64,000 nucleotides of DNA, from assembly GCA_003260075.1 (NCBI GenBank), contig QLIY01000665.1, positions 17,284 through 81,283 of the forward strand. The letters run 5' to 3'. This document shows, piece by piece, positions 37,501 to 48,609 of the stretch; the stretch's first letter is position 1, and every line of letters starts with the position of its first letter. Below the pieces are notes generated by a model. It worked only from the letters and a program-made list of their open reading frames with translations, was not told the origin of the DNA and did no database searches. The stretch comes from Phallusia mammillata. Lineage: Eukaryota > Chordata > Ascidiacea > Phlebobranchia > Ascidiidae. The position numbers and the translations under genes are program-made.

Positions 37501-40500
37501 ACAATAAATGTGAAACCATTCACAACGAATGACTTTTATAATGTCATCTGATATACATATTTTGATAGCACAACATTCGCCTACTGCCTGTTGCATTTCT
37601 TTCAACTCTGTCGAAGGTGAAAGAACCAGCTGCACCGGAGAGGAGAATGGTAACAGTGTCGATGTTTGCGTCGACATAGAATTTCACGTAGTTCTCAGTG
37701 CGATCCACAGCGTTATAAAGAATGATCTAAATTGTTTAAAAAAACTTGTTACAATTCTGAACAACTGAAATAAATATTGCTGCAATTCACAGATAGGCTT
37801 TCAAACAATTTGGCTGGACTAACACGCGTCTAAGGGGCATGTCAAGCATTATAGTACCAGGGAACTTTAAAGACATAAGAATTTTTCACAAAACGTTTTT
37901 CTTAAATTTTATCTATTTGTTAAATTTTCCTTTTATCAAGTTGTTTTGTTATTTTTCAGTTTATTAACTATTGTCAATGACGTTTGTATTACTATCTGGT
38001 TCTACCCCTGTAGGCGACACAAAGAGTCAAGAAGTGCCACGCTTATGATTTTTTACCACAACAAGAATAGTTCAACACCAAACGTTGAAATGTTGATGCA
38101 CTTACCCGTCCTTGCGTGGTGAGGGTGGTAAAAATTTCGGTGACAGTATCAAAATCATCTTTACTTGTCACCGTTACCAAACCTCCAGATGCGCTCGCAA
38201 TCCTTTGATAGAGTACGAAGCCGCTTGGGCCTGGTAGATTACTCGTGATTAACGAAACAACCTGTTGCAAAAAAAACATATAAAAGTGCATTATATCTAT
38301 AATTGCACCAACATAAATGTAAGCCCAACATATAATAAACTGTTTTTGTCTAAACTTTAGCTAACCAGCAGTGTACTTTGTTTGTAGCTTACTGATATTT
38401 TACTGTGCTTTTTTGTACCGCCGTGGTGATAAATAACAAATTAACCTATAGTGGTAAATACAAAAAGTCTGGACATATTTCTGAAAACTAATATTTATTC
38501 AGAAATTAGAATACAAAAAAGAAAAAAATAGCTGCAATGTCGTTTCATACCCGAATTTTTTTGATAATAGCAAGAGCAATAACTCGACTTTCCAGATCTA
38601 CATCTAATGCGTCTGCATCCGTAATCATAAACACGATGGATCTACGTAAAATAAAAAGTGTTAAATTTTGTTTTCATAAAAGCGAACTACCAAATCGTCC
38701 CAACTAAACGTTGTGGCGCCATTTACCTCCTGGTGCTGACAAGAAGAGCTTGTTCAATTCCCTTCAAAGCAAGTTCTGGGAAATCGCCTCCACCGCTTGC
38801 TCTCAGGTCGTTTAATGCGTCAGTGATCACGTCTGGGTCATCAGTTACAGTGAGTGGACCATACCCTACCAACAGCAAAGACTTATATGTAATCAAAATT
38901 AGGCAAAGTAGAATATGGCATAGCAAAAATTCTCCACTGTTCGACGGCGTCAATACAAAAAAATGATTTGCCTGGAAAAATACACACAAAATACAAAGGT
39001 TTGTTTGCATAAAGTTTAAGGATCTTAATCTTTGAAACGGAAAATTTGTCTTCTACTTTATTTAGGTTAAAAATGTTTTTAACCATCAAGTCATACCAGG
39101 ATCATTGAAGGGGCTCAACACATACTGGATCGGTTGATTGATGGTACCCGCGGTTGACGCGATGATGCTGGTGGTTCGTGTCTTGGCATCTTCAATTTCA
39201 CCGGCCATGCTGCCCGTGGTATCAATTGCGAAAGACAATGTCGTTCCAACCGCCAAACTTAGGAATAATTCGTAGTCTTTGATCTCTAAACAAATATTGA
39301 GCACACTTTCAACTTTCTGTAAACGCACTCACGTATAAAAGTTCAGGTTTTTGTATTGTTTTGTGAATTTTTTTAGTGATTGATATTTAATCGCTAGATG
39401 GGGACATTTGCTAAAATTTAAAAGTCAAACATGCAAATTGCACCGGACAACAAAACTCAATAATATAGCAGAATTCTAAGATGCAATAAACGGAGTTTTT
39501 TTACAAAAGTGTCGTGGATGCAGGTAATACGCTTCTATACTTACCTAAATCGTCTTCGATGCTGCGGTAAATTTCGTCCAGTCTTGGGCGAATAAGTGCC
39601 ACTTGCTCGTCGGTGATGGCATTTAAATTTGCCTCACCGGCTGGTATGGTCGCTATGATCGTTTCGAGAATCAACCGAAAGGTTTCCGCCCTGGCTTCGT
39701 CATACTCGCCGATGCGAATGAGGCCTATCACCTTATCGAGGTTTGCCGTTGTTGCCACGGTAGCGGGAGCATAGATCGAATCCAGGAACGAGTTTAGAAC
39801 GCTGATATAGAATGTGCAAATTGTGATAAACCGACACCAAAACGCCTTTGCTAAAAAGCTTTGTAACAATGAGATACAATTGGCGTTAGCTCATCTGATC
39901 GCTTTACTAAATGTTAATTGACGTTTCGGGTTTTTATCATTTGCTGTGGGCAACCCGCATTTTGAGTTATGTTCAACGCGTTGGAGTCTGACTAATTTGC
40001 TGACACGTTGAACTGAAGCTCCAATTAAACTTTGGTAAAAAGAGTTTAAATATGCCTTTAGATAATATTACACGTACCTTGCAGTGGAAGCACGTGAACC
40101 GTAAACCTCAGTAAAGAGGTCGAAGAGTTGGTACTGTTGATTAACCGAAACTGGAGGGAATCCATCAGGTCCAATTACCGTGCGGGCAAAATGACGTGTT
40201 GTAGCATTTACAAGATTTTGCAGCAGCACAGCTTTTAGTGAAGATGTACCAGCGGGTTGGGGGCCACAAAACGTCTATAAATGTAACAAAAATGTTTTGC
40301 GAGTTTCACAATATACTGTTCAAGGCGCATGTTTTGTCCCAAAAATTTGCACGCGTTTCTTAAGGTGCAACTGAATAATCACAGGTTAGGAACGCAACAT
40401 ACTTTGGTAACAACAAACTTACGTCCACGATATACAGAACTTGCCGTTGTCGCAACGATAAAAATATTATATTTGTGTTGGGAGGGTTCTCCGAAACTAT

Positions 40501-40712
40501 AAAGATACTGGCATGCTAGAATCCAAACCGCTTTTGACAAATTTGCAAACAAATATTTAACTTGACAGTCATTGAACATTTTTGACAGTCAAATTTTTAG
40601 GTTAACGGTTTCACCTATAATAGTGTGTATTTAAGGAAATTCTTACTTGAGCCCCGACGCCGAGAATTGCGCCCACAGTTAGAGCAAATAAGATTCCAAC
40701 CGGCACCTTCAT
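19579..40712 (-). CDS. Secreted VWA-sushi-(VWD-C8-TIL)3-EGF-WxxW multidomain protein
   Basis: The model has 42 exons. From the ATG: 40712-40647, 40274-40078, 39801-39545, 39285-39097, 38865-38727, 38641-38551, 38261-38106, 37726-37585, 37444-37333, 37166-37072, 36328-36144, 32202-32074, 31997-31912, 31739-31574, 31313-31139, 30825-30680, 30518-30411, 29840-29669, 29420-29300, 28710-28575, 28372-28243, 28084-27977, 27784-27693, 27256-27112, 26744-26479, 26294-26130, 25969-25797, 25609-25468, 25269-25106, 25021-24900, 24707-24571, 24293-24199, 23997-23838, 23563-23442, 23149-22988, 22870-22455, 22388-22291, 22075-21937, 21777-21655, 21569-21402, 20712-20550, 19693-19579. The sum is 6273 nt (2090 aa) with every junction phase matching. 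Residues 1-22 form a signal peptide. There is no membrane segment, so it is probably an extracellular matrix, mucus or plasma protein. The 3.9-kb intron 36143-32203 is far larger than the rest. Confidence 0.85.
19637..20265. repeat. C-bridged duplication containing part of the terminal exon
   Basis: Copies at 19637-19941 and 19952-20265 are separated by C10. Both contain the acceptor and first codons of exon 42, but only the 19579-19693 copy runs to the stop codon. The other copy has one amino-acid difference (LNL versus LIL) and a 16-bp insertion further on. Confidence 0.9.
21064..21247. other. Assembly gap (184 N) flanked by poly-A and a short duplication
   Basis: The N run is preceded by ATACGCAAAG plus poly-A and CCC, and followed by poly-A, CCC and ATACGCAAAG again. 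It lies in the intron between exons 40 and 41 of the multidomain gene and does not touch coding sequence. Confidence 0.95.
21937..24293 (-). other. VWD-C8-TIL module 3
   Basis: Exons 32-38 (about residues 1505-1901). VWD opens with [19 protein letters not shown] and closes with GLCGTFDSN, so the GDPH tetrapeptide of modules 1 and 2 is replaced. C8 and the first part of TIL are fused in one 416-nt exon (22870-22455), which is split over several exons in the other modules. TIL continues in 22388-22291. Confidence 0.85.
24571..26744 (-). other. VWD-C8-TIL module 2
   Basis: Exons 25-31 (about residues 1115-1504). VWD opens [12 protein letters not shown] and closes GLCGDYNG; the C8 exons 28-29 carry [10 protein letters not shown] and DVCANGG; TIL spans 29-30 ([26 protein letters not shown]) and a Cys-rich exon 31 follows. 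GDPH is intact. Confidence 0.85.
27298..27610. repeat. Dispersed repeat family 2, copy 1 (intronic)
   Basis: Sequence rich in GGGTTTGGA, CGGGCTT and CCTAAAGCCCAACATCCC shares ordered blocks with 28905-29130 and 35635-35850. It lies in an intron of the multidomain gene. The ends are not defined and no coding potential was seen. Confidence 0.6.
28905..29130. repeat. Dispersed repeat family 2, copy 2 (intronic)
   Basis: Shares the blocks CCTAATGCC, ACAGGCCTAAA, CGTCATGTTTAAGCC and TTTTGGGCCCGCC with the copy at 27298-27610, in the same order. Confidence 0.6.
29893..30314. mobile_element. hAT-type non-autonomous element, family 1 (intronic)
   Basis: It begins CAGTGGTTCTCAAACTG and is closely similar to 7040-7465 along its length. 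A perfect 8-bp repeat TTCTAGAA flanks it (29885-29892 and 30315-30322). Its right end stops at CCACAG, about 14 bp short of the TIR seen in the 7040 copy, although the target duplication is intact. It lies in the intron between exons 17 and 18 of the multidomain gene. Confidence 0.9.
31139..31313 (-). other. Sushi (CCP) domain exon
   Basis: A single exon encodes about 58 residues with four spaced cysteines, CPRLPSGEG at the start and a final [10 protein letters not shown], the classical sushi pattern including the Trp before the last Cys. It is flanked by phase-0 and phase-1 introns and links the VWA half to the VWD half. Confidence 0.8.
33623..33942. repeat. C10-bridged direct near-duplication (intronic)
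   Basis: Copies at 33623-33775 and 33788-33942, separated by C10, lie in the 3.9-kb intron. They stay open on the minus strand across both copies, but I find no splice context or family match for that frame. Confidence 0.9.
34966..35170. repeat. C10-bridged direct near-duplication (intronic)
   Basis: Copies at 34966-35045 and 35056-35170 are separated by C10. The second contains an extra internal repeat of the AATTTGAAAATAACACTAAA block. Confidence 0.85.
35635..35850. repeat. Dispersed repeat family 2, copy 3 (intronic)
   Basis: Shares GAGTTGTAA, CGGGTTTGAAC, CATTCGGACC and CCTAATGCCCAACAGCCCC with the copies at 27298 and 28905. It is in the large intron of the multidomain gene. Confidence 0.55.
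36144..40712 (-). other. N-terminal hemicentin-like VWA region of the multidomain protein
   Basis: Exons 1-11 encode a signal peptide ([17 protein letters not shown]...), a helical segment (about residues 23-173) and a VWA domain (about 185-365) whose metal-ion-dependent adhesion motif is DTTGS, Asp near residue 195. The strands [23 protein letters not shown] and [10 protein letters not shown] follow the hemicentin/VWA7 pattern, not the integrin one. Residues about 366-610 resemble the region after VWA in hemicentins, including an FFIVLNG...YKF stretch across the 36144/32202 exon junction. Such domains bind ligands through a divalent cation; the ligand here is unknown. Confidence 0.7.
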
Positions 40713-41400
40713 GACTAATCTACTACAATGGTTCAATTGAACAGGCGTACACACAACGCTGCAAAGATATGTTTAATTAGGACTTTTGGAAATGTTATGC
40801 CGTTTCTCTGACTCTACCAAACACATAATACAAGAAAATCTGAAACAAATCCCAGTAAAAAGAATTTTTGGAAACTTAGTCCACGTTTTCTCTTATTTAG
40901 AACTGAGTTTAATCGATCTTTCGAAACGGTACCAGTTGATTATTTCCCTGAACATTTAATTATCTTTTCGCCAATACATTATTCTGCGAACGAAAAAAAT
41001 TTCAACGTAAAGTTCAATTTTAACGAAAAGTAAGTACAGACATTCTTTGCAGACGTTCGATCCACGAGTTGTGACCGCTTCTCTCCCGGGCAGCTTTTAT
41101 ACGCTCCCCCAGTTTTTCTTCACGCTGGACCCATCGTTGCATACAATAGCCGCTTAGAGAACAAAAAAACCCGGATATTTCTTAGCACACACTAATACCA
41201 AGAATTGCAGGAGAGAGAACTGTGGATTCTTATGCTTAGAAGCCTATTTGTCACAAAAATGTGCTTCATCAGCCGATTCTCTGCGCGGAAAAAGGCTTTA
41301 GTTATCTGTGTGGCTACTTGTTTACTTTAAAACTTTTTGGTTTGCGTTTCAGTTCCGATAAGTTCAAAGTACATGACGTGTAGACAAACAACGAATTAAA

Positions 41401-41435
41401 AGCGTTCATAATCGGTTGAACTGACTATGAACGCT
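41401..41435. repeat. Perfect hairpin followed by a T run
   Basis: AGCGTTCATA and TATGAACGCT form a 10-bp perfect inverted repeat around a 15-nt loop, with A's before it and seven T's after. It could fold in RNA, but in an animal genome it more likely marks a small transposon relic. Confidence 0.6.
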
Positions 41436-41495
41436 TTTTTTCTAAAGAATTTACATCATTTAAACCGTGAAGAAGGGTGTATGGAATGATCTGCA

Positions 41496-41852
41496 GTACA
41501 CGAGAAAAATTCTTGGCTAACATGCAAGCCGGCTAATCTGTGCAATAAGCCATAACGAGTTTAAGCCACGTCTCGTTTCTAGCCGGATTGTGATTTCTAA
41601 AATAAGCCACTTCTGACTTATAACTTGCCCATTTTTTTATGACCATTTTTAATCCAACTGAATCAATCCATACATCTTTAAGCCAATACTTCTAGTTAAA
41701 AGCCAACGTACTGCCTTAAATTTGACCATGGTTGAAACAAGACATTTTTAAGACTTAGAATAAGGCAATTCCTTTTTGGGTTTATTTTAGGCCAAAATGA
41801 CTTAAAGCAAGCCACCTTGGCCTAAAATAAGCCAACATTTTTTCGAGTGTAG
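41496..41852. mobile_element. Probable MITE with TACAC(T)CGA termini
   Basis: The ends are imperfect inverted repeats: TACACGAGAAAAATTCTTGG on the left, and the complement TACACTCGAAAAAATGTTGG on the right. The interior has AAGCCA-type repeats and a 14-bp inverted repeat TTATTTTAGGCCAA. I could not assign a target duplication. Confidence 0.55.
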
Positions 41853-43006
41853 ACTTGATTCAAAAGATGTAAACTTTGAAGAAAACCCCTATTGGAAGGC
41901 AACAATGTAAAAGCAAAAACGCAAGAAACAAGTGGATTGATAAGCTAACAAAGTAACAACCGAAAATATAATCATTTCATAAAAATACGTCAGTTTTTAA
42001 ATACACAAAACGATGTCGCTGCACAACTTCAAGGATCAGTCTACCGTCGAAATTGGAAGATGTTTTGAACGAGTCATTTTTAAAACAAAACATAGAATTA
42101 AAAATGCATTCCGTTCTGGCATTGTTTATTGCATACATTAACATTTATCACACAGTGATGATCATAAATCTGACATATGTTTATCTGTTCAACTTTGATA
42201 AAAGCATGATGGTGTGTAATTACGACAAAAACCAACACATCTAGTTGTAAATTTAATTTTTACGTTGCTTTTTCAGATCCCACAACATATAGGCTAGTCT
42301 TGATGTCTATTCCATAGAGTTTTATTTAGTGAAGAAGTCAAGGCAAGGTTTGCTTGCATTGTCACTTCATTACTTTTATAGGTTTTCGAAAATCGGAAAT
42401 CCCAGCCCCAATTACAAAGCGGATAATTTTGATCGGGATTTGATTCACCCTCTATTATTCACATTACGGAAAGGAATAAATTTGCATTCATGACAAAGAT
42501 TCCGAGTACATGTTATTCAACGGCATATTACACTCCCAGTTGCTTGGCTTCAATTTTAGGCGTTAGATATATTAGGTTGCTTCAAGATCACTGTTTGTTT
42601 ACCATAATTTGGAAACAACAACTGTAAAAATTAAACAACGTTACGGGCGTTACAATGCGATGTATAGTATAATAGTAAATCCGTTACAGATGAGGTTACC
42701 ATAACATAGTTATGTTGTTTGCTTGTATAATTTGTTACAAGCGCAGTAGTCATAAAAGAGGTATCCGCATTTAATGACTGCAGGTTCTTTTGACGATGTT
42801 TTTAGCAGCCCAAATTGAACGTGCGAATGATTTATTGACTTTCAAGTCACAGGAGGCGTAAAAGCCCATCCTTTACCGGCCATTGAAATCAACACGCGAA
42901 CAGTTGCTACGGTAACATACCATTAATTTTTCACACGAACCTCCTCAGTTTGTTTTAATACTTACATGTTACCGAGTTAAAGGCGTTTGATTTTTACCCT
43001 TTAAGC

Positions 43007-43218
43007 CAGTGGTCGGCAACCGCCGGTCCGCGGCCCGGTACCGAGGAGTTCGGTTTTCAGGTTAAATCCTATTAAACATTTTGCCCATGTATCCCGGGGA
43101 TGACAAACTAATTTAGGCGTTTTTATTGCTAAATATATGTAGTTTTTTGAAGACCGATCCGCGATAAAATTCTAGTTTCAAAAACGGTCCGCAGTGCAAA
43201 AAAGGTTGCCGACCCCTG
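43007..43218. mobile_element. hAT-type MITE, family 3
   Basis: This 212-bp element starts CAGTGGTCGGCAACC and ends GGTTGCCGACCCCTG. A perfect 8-bp target duplication CTTTAAGC is at 42999-43006 and 43219-43226. The interior is G/C-rich near the ends (CCGGTCCGCGG) and encodes nothing. Confidence 0.95.
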
Positions 43219-45395
43219 CTTTAAGCTACGTAGTGACAGTGTGGCAAATAATTAGTTCTGTGATTGTGACAATGAAAACATGTAATGCTTAAACTAGCAG
43301 TTTTTGTTTGGTGTTTTAGCGGACAAATTTTCAAATTTTCAAAAAGAATGTTTTGGGTCTTAACCCCCCCCCCCCCAATACAGGGGTTTCTGGCATTTGT
43401 TGCTATCCAGGCAAGTTTCAACCAACCCTTTTTCTCCTTTACTTAAAAATACTCATAACAATGCCCAGCACGATAGGAATTTTTTTGGATGCGAAATACC
43501 AACGTGATTTTGAGCAACTTTGAAAGCTTCATCGCACGCATTTTCCACACCACCGGTTTTCGGGCCTACGCACGTACGCATGCTGGAGAAAACTATGTGA
43601 ACCCTTCAACCTGAGCACAATTGCGGCCTTGACCTAATCAATGAATCATCATTATACCTATAGTAGGTTATTTGCTGCAGTTAAGCGGAAAATTGCCCTC
43701 TTGTACTAACTTCGGAAGAAATTTGTGTTTTTTTGGTTATTTTTTGTAAAACTAACGCATGAGAAAACATTTTTTTTGAACAAAAAACAACAACCTGTTG
43801 TTTAATTTGTTTCCACCGACGTGTTAGTAAAATCAACTTGTTAATGAGAAAAGATTTACACTGATTTAAGTTTCATTATTTATTTCACCCTACCCACTTG
43901 TTTTGCTCGAAATGCACGAAAATGTAGAATTGTTTTGCGCAAGAAATATTTTAAATTTTTTTTGGCGCATCCTGTTGTTGACCGATATGAGATCATTACC
44001 TATAGAACGAGTGGTGAGTTCCGTTCCGCTACAGAAAACGTCAGAAGCAGTGACGCCAGCGCACGTGTTTGGTCTATTTCTACGTTGGCTTATAATCTTT
44101 CCAGACACCCACTTGCCACATAAGGAACACACGAAATACATCAAGAGTGACGATGACGACTTACCAGCCTGCGTTTCGGTTCTGAGCATTGACGGAGAAA
44201 TAAACTATTCCTGCGGTCACCAAAACTGACACTCCCTTTGACCTTACGATTCAAGCGAAATGAATCGTAAAAAAACAACCAGAACCTTTTTTTAGTAAAT
44301 TAAATTGCATTAAAGACCTAAAAAAACGCTGTTTAATACCTAGTTCTTAGGTCGAGTTTAATACGTCTAACTACTCTAACTATACAAATAATCCGATAAA
44401 CATCGTATGGTTATATGGTAATCTTTTGTTTAACCCATTTTTTATAATCTAATCTAAATCATACATGACGGCTGTAACTTTTGCAGTAAAACAAAAATAC
44501 CACAGTATTTTATTGCTACATGTGCTTAGACTTAAAGGATTATGTATATCTTATGACGTCCTGAAACGATGGATTTAATCAATTTTGGTTACACAATTAT
44601 AGATAGTTCCCACGCATTTCAAGGAACAGTATGTCCCGCCCAAAATTTGTGACTACCAATTTTTTTCGCCATTTAGCATAAAAACAGCAGGGTAAGGCAT
44701 TGTGTAATCCGGTCGAACCACCCACACAGCAACCTGAATTCCTCGATGGCGCAATAGCGTCTGTGCTCGACCGCAAAACAACAGGAACGCTTGTGTCAAA
44801 ACACTAGTATGTAACATTTTGAATGTCAGGGGTCGCTTGGAATAGAAAAGTGGACTCAATATAAACAAACACGCCTTGGATCAACATTTGGTTGACGCAC
44901 ATTTCTATTGCCTTAAAATAATGAACACAAGTTTAAAATGCATTACAGGTGCGAGAAACGAAACTTTAGTGGACCGTTAGGTTTATCTGTGTAAACATAA
45001 ATAAGCAGCATTAGTTTAGCAACAAACTGCAATGATAAATTGTACAGATAGAGGTTCCATTGTTTGTTGCGCAAAAGTTTGTTATTGTTAACAACAACGA
45101 ACGTTCGTCAACAATCCAACCATCTGAACTGCCATTTCTCAATAAATAATCGTCAAATATTCGTGCATCAGCACCTAACTAGGTAAATACGTCTGTTTGC
45201 GAAATCAAATGATTTTATGACACTTTACTGGTATTTTTGCCATCATTGGTACAAACTCCTTTAGCAGAAATTAGGGAGGCATTTCAACCAGTTTTATTAA
45301 TCACTACTGCCACCACATGTCGCTGGGCAATTTATCAACATTTGTTAGTTCAATGACGCAGCTGATTTAAATCACATGCACTTATTCCCATAAAC

Positions 45396-46338
45396 CAGGG
45401 GCGGGCAACTTCTCCAGTCGGCGGGCCTGATGTGGGAAAATAAAGTACTTGGCGGGCCGGATTCCCGAATCGATACATTAATCGCGTATTTATCCAGTGA
45501 TTTAAAACGGATTTTTGACCACCTAAACCAGTGGTCTTCAACCATTTTAGCGAAATCGCCCCCTTGCTAGGGCACTGACTCAATATCGCCCCCCATTATA
45601 TCGTTTTTTTTAAAGTTCTTGACTATAGAGCATTTGCGTGCAATTAGATTTACCCAGCACCAACGAATGCTTATGTTAACAGTTAAAACCCAATTTAATT
45701 GCTACAACAACACTGAGGGTCAATTTCACGCAATTCTAACGCATCCAAGCAAAGTTTGTGACGTCATAGACAAGATAACATCATACGATTATGCGCAAAC
45801 AATAGCTATTTTTGTTATTTTGATTAAAAGTAATGGGGCATTACTCGGCAAAAGAGAAACCTATACATTCCACATTAATAACTTACACTAGATTTATCAA
45901 ATTTAAGGATGATACAAAAACTTCGCAGTTTTTGAAGCGCTAGCAGACCTATAGAAAGTGTAAAAGTGAAACAAGTTTGAGGGAAAGCTCGTTACCGTTA
46001 TATTAAAAAGGTATAGCCGGTCACCATACATAGTGCATACACCAATTTAATGCATACACCACAGACTTAGATAGTTTTTTTTGCTTAGATAGTAACGGCG
46101 GGAAAGTTTTTTGCTATTGGGGAGCGTTACTGTCCGTTACAACTATATTTTGACGTAGTATGCAAGTAGTGGGGGTTTGCGTCAGACTGTGGCCGCGGCC
46201 CACATTACCATGTATGACCCGGAAACTGTCTGCGGGCCGGTNCTTGATTGCAATGCATTTATGAATGCATTGTTTTGTAAGAAACATGAATTTGTAAGAG
46301 ATGGATCCGGCCCGCGGGCCGTTTGTTGCCCGCCCCTG
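45396..46338. mobile_element. hAT-type element, family 4, composite
   Basis: It starts CAGGGGCGGGCAACTT and ends GTTTGTTGCCCGCCCCTG, with a perfect 8-bp target duplication CCATAAAC (45388-45395 and 46339-46346). The 943-bp interior holds a second hAT-like left end, CAGTGGTCTTCAACC at 45529, a single N at 46242 and a 60-bp segment identical to 48340-48399. No transposase frame was seen. Confidence 0.85.
46243..46302. repeat. 60-bp exact duplicate of 48340-48399
   Basis: Sixty bases starting CTTGATTGCAATGC are identical here, directly after a single N and inside the hAT element, and at 48340-48399 just upstream of gamma-tubulin. Confidence 0.9.
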
Positions 46339-47787
46339 CCATAAACTATGTGTCAATTGTATTGATGCAAAAGTCCATATTTCTCAATGGCAGGAGCGAA
46401 AGTCCACATAGAATTACTTACTTGGTTGTACGGAATAACTTTCTATTAATGAGATAATTTTAGTTTCACACGGCGTTTTTTTTTATCTTGTACCAATGTA
46501 AATTTCCCTGCCTTCCAAATAGAGGCTACGTTGGCGCCAAATTCTACACATAATTATTCGTGGTTTGTAGTATGAGGGCTACATTTAAGATGTGAGAAAT
46601 GTCTGGCACGTGCTGTTATGCATTGCACGGAAAACAATTGCCATTCTAATGCTTTACTTGATATATTTACTACTATGTTGTCGTAATGATTTCTATTCGA
46701 CCGTGAATGCATGGAGCCTAGGGTTACCATATGTGCGCGGGAGGATTCCTGGCGGTTCCAATAAATATCTTTGGTCAAACCTAAGTTGCGTTCCAATGCG
46801 TCATACGACATGTTGTTGCACGTTACCAACCTAAACAGTTAAAATATCATTACTATCACAGAGATAAAAAGCGCAGTTTTGTTTCTGTGTAAGTTACAAA
46901 ACAAAGTTTTACGAGATCCGGTCTTTTATTGTTTTGTTAGCTAACAGTATTGTTAACTTTCAAGATGGGTTGTTTCGCATGAATGTAGTCTACGCAGTAG
47001 GGTGCATCGTAAATCACAATCGGCACAGACAACAGTTATAACATTTAATTTCCCTAAAAAAATGAATTGTGAAAACTACTGTAGGTTAGGCTAAAATCCC
47101 GAAAGTTATTCCGGACACGGATTGTAGCCTAGATTTAATGACTAAGAGCTTACAAAATTCGTTTAGTAATTTCAACTATCCTTATTTAATAATGACTCTG
47201 GGTCTTATGTTTTCGGTATTGTAAATTATTTGAATTATTTGAATTATTTGATTATTTGATTTGAAAGGAAAAAAAAATATTTGATTATTTGAAAAATTAT
47301 AAACCTTTATTTGATAACAGCCTTAAAACTGTGTATGATGTCATCATGTATATTGTGAAGCCAGTGGTGTTCACTTTGTTTGCACATATTGGCCGAACAA
47401 AATTCTAACGCATATGGCGAGTTGGCTACTAACCTGGTAATACTCTTTTTAAGCCCCACAAAATCTATTTAGAGCAGTACTTGAAATCCAAACATTTAGC
47501 AAAATAGTTTATTTGCGTCACGGTCGCCAGTACATACATTGTAATATATGTTCATGGGCGCATTAACCCGTATCTGTGGCCGCAGGTTCCGCACCCCTGC
47601 GCTAATGGGTCGAGAGCGATCACTCGACGATCTACCAAAAAATGAGTTTCAGGTTTATCGGTTAACAAGCATCAGCAACCTCACCATGTAATAAACATGT
47701 GACTAATATTTGTCGAAAAAGTAGGTTTAAAGCATTTTGAAAGGATGGTTGTTGGCCTCTTTTCAAACGTGTTAGCTATTTTGTGAA

Positions 47788-47847
47788 GGTTTGGTCAAAG
47801 TCACCAGGATCCATGCATTGGTTTGGTCAAAGTCACCAGGATCCATG
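47788..47847. repeat. Tandem 28-bp direct repeat
   Basis: GGTTTGGTCAAAGTCACCAG plus eight further bases occurs at 47788-47815 and exactly again at 47820-47847. It lies directly before a CRE-like site upstream of gamma-tubulin. Confidence 0.85.
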
Positions 47848-47849
47848 TG

Positions 47850-47857
47850 TGACGTCA
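47850..47857. promoter_or_regulatory. CRE-like palindrome TGACGTCA upstream of gamma-tubulin
   Basis: A perfect CREB/ATF consensus lies about 750 bp before the gamma-tubulin ATG. It is followed by a short GC-richer stretch and a possible splice donor (CCGGTAAAT), which would suit a non-coding first exon. Function is inferred. Confidence 0.4.
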
Positions 47858-48339
47858 CAACGCCCGTTGACGCGCGAACAGCGCAAAAGCAAACCGGTAA
47901 ATATTTTGATTTGCAGTTTGTTGTTTACGTTTTTTAGTTGTATAAATTACTTGTTTATCTTGTTGCTCGCAAACCGTTTTTAGATTTGATAAAGAATTCT
48001 TAGTACCCCATGGCTCATATCATTATCAAACATGTGCCTGCAACGTGTCATAAATAACGTCTATCGCTGACAAAAGATATTGTTTTTTAATCTGGAACTT
48101 AGAAGTAGGCCTTGCTGTAAAACATAAATGAATTTTTCCTTTTTCTATCCATAATATGTTAATTAGTGCATTTGGTGATAGTTTATATTGGATCTTTTCA
48201 AGTTTAGAGTGTTAGGAACTTAGGAATAAAGACTTGACTATTTTTCATTTTAACTGTTGTTTAAAAATGGTATCTACAAAGCAGATTATTTCCCTTGGGT
48301 AAGACATATAACAAAAACAAACCTATTTTTACAAAAGTA

Positions 48340-48399
48340 CTTGATTGCAATGCATTTATGAATGCATTGTTTTGTAAGAAACATGAATTTGTAAGAGAT
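48340..48399. repeat. 60-bp exact duplicate of 46243-46302
   Basis: This is the copy in unique-looking sequence upstream of gamma-tubulin and is likely the original. The other copy follows a single N inside a transposon. Confidence 0.85.
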
Positions 48400-48609
48400 A
48401 TTCTATATTGCATAGAATGACTTCTGCTCATACAATGAATTTTACAAATGTAGTAGGTTGGCAATGAAATAATATGTTAGTTACTCAATTAACATGTTCT
48501 TACAATTAACATTTGCATTTTGGGGTTGTCATATTTTCCAAATCAAAAAAGCAATGTGATTTACTCTATGTTCCTTCAGTTCAATTTGTATGTAGTTTTA
48601 GAAATAAAA

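Larger units (their letters stand above)
40713..47787. other. Gene-poor stretch with transposon relics
   Basis: No gene is supported between the ATG of the multidomain gene and the upstream region of gamma-tubulin. It contains the elements at 41496, 43007 and 45396 and a run of about 14 C near 43364-43377. The promoter of the minus-strand multidomain gene should be just above 40712; I see no clear TATA box. Confidence 0.5.

Noticed and set aside
41401-41441. Rho-independent terminator-like hairpin with T run
   Set aside because: The window is animal nuclear DNA, so a bacterial-type terminator has no expected role.
43364-43377. Run of about 14 C
   Set aside because: No duplicated flank was found; kept only as an unexplained homopolymer.
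43890-44229. Overlapping open frames on both strands, one with a CSLCGKW patch
   Set aside because: Possible GT/AG signals exist, but the spliced frames hit stops or change phase, and no family is recognised. Likely chance frames.
48520-48609. N-terminal extension of gamma-tubulin from an upstream in-frame ATG
   Set aside because: The canonical [16 protein letters not shown] start is at 48610 and the added residues match nothing in tubulins.
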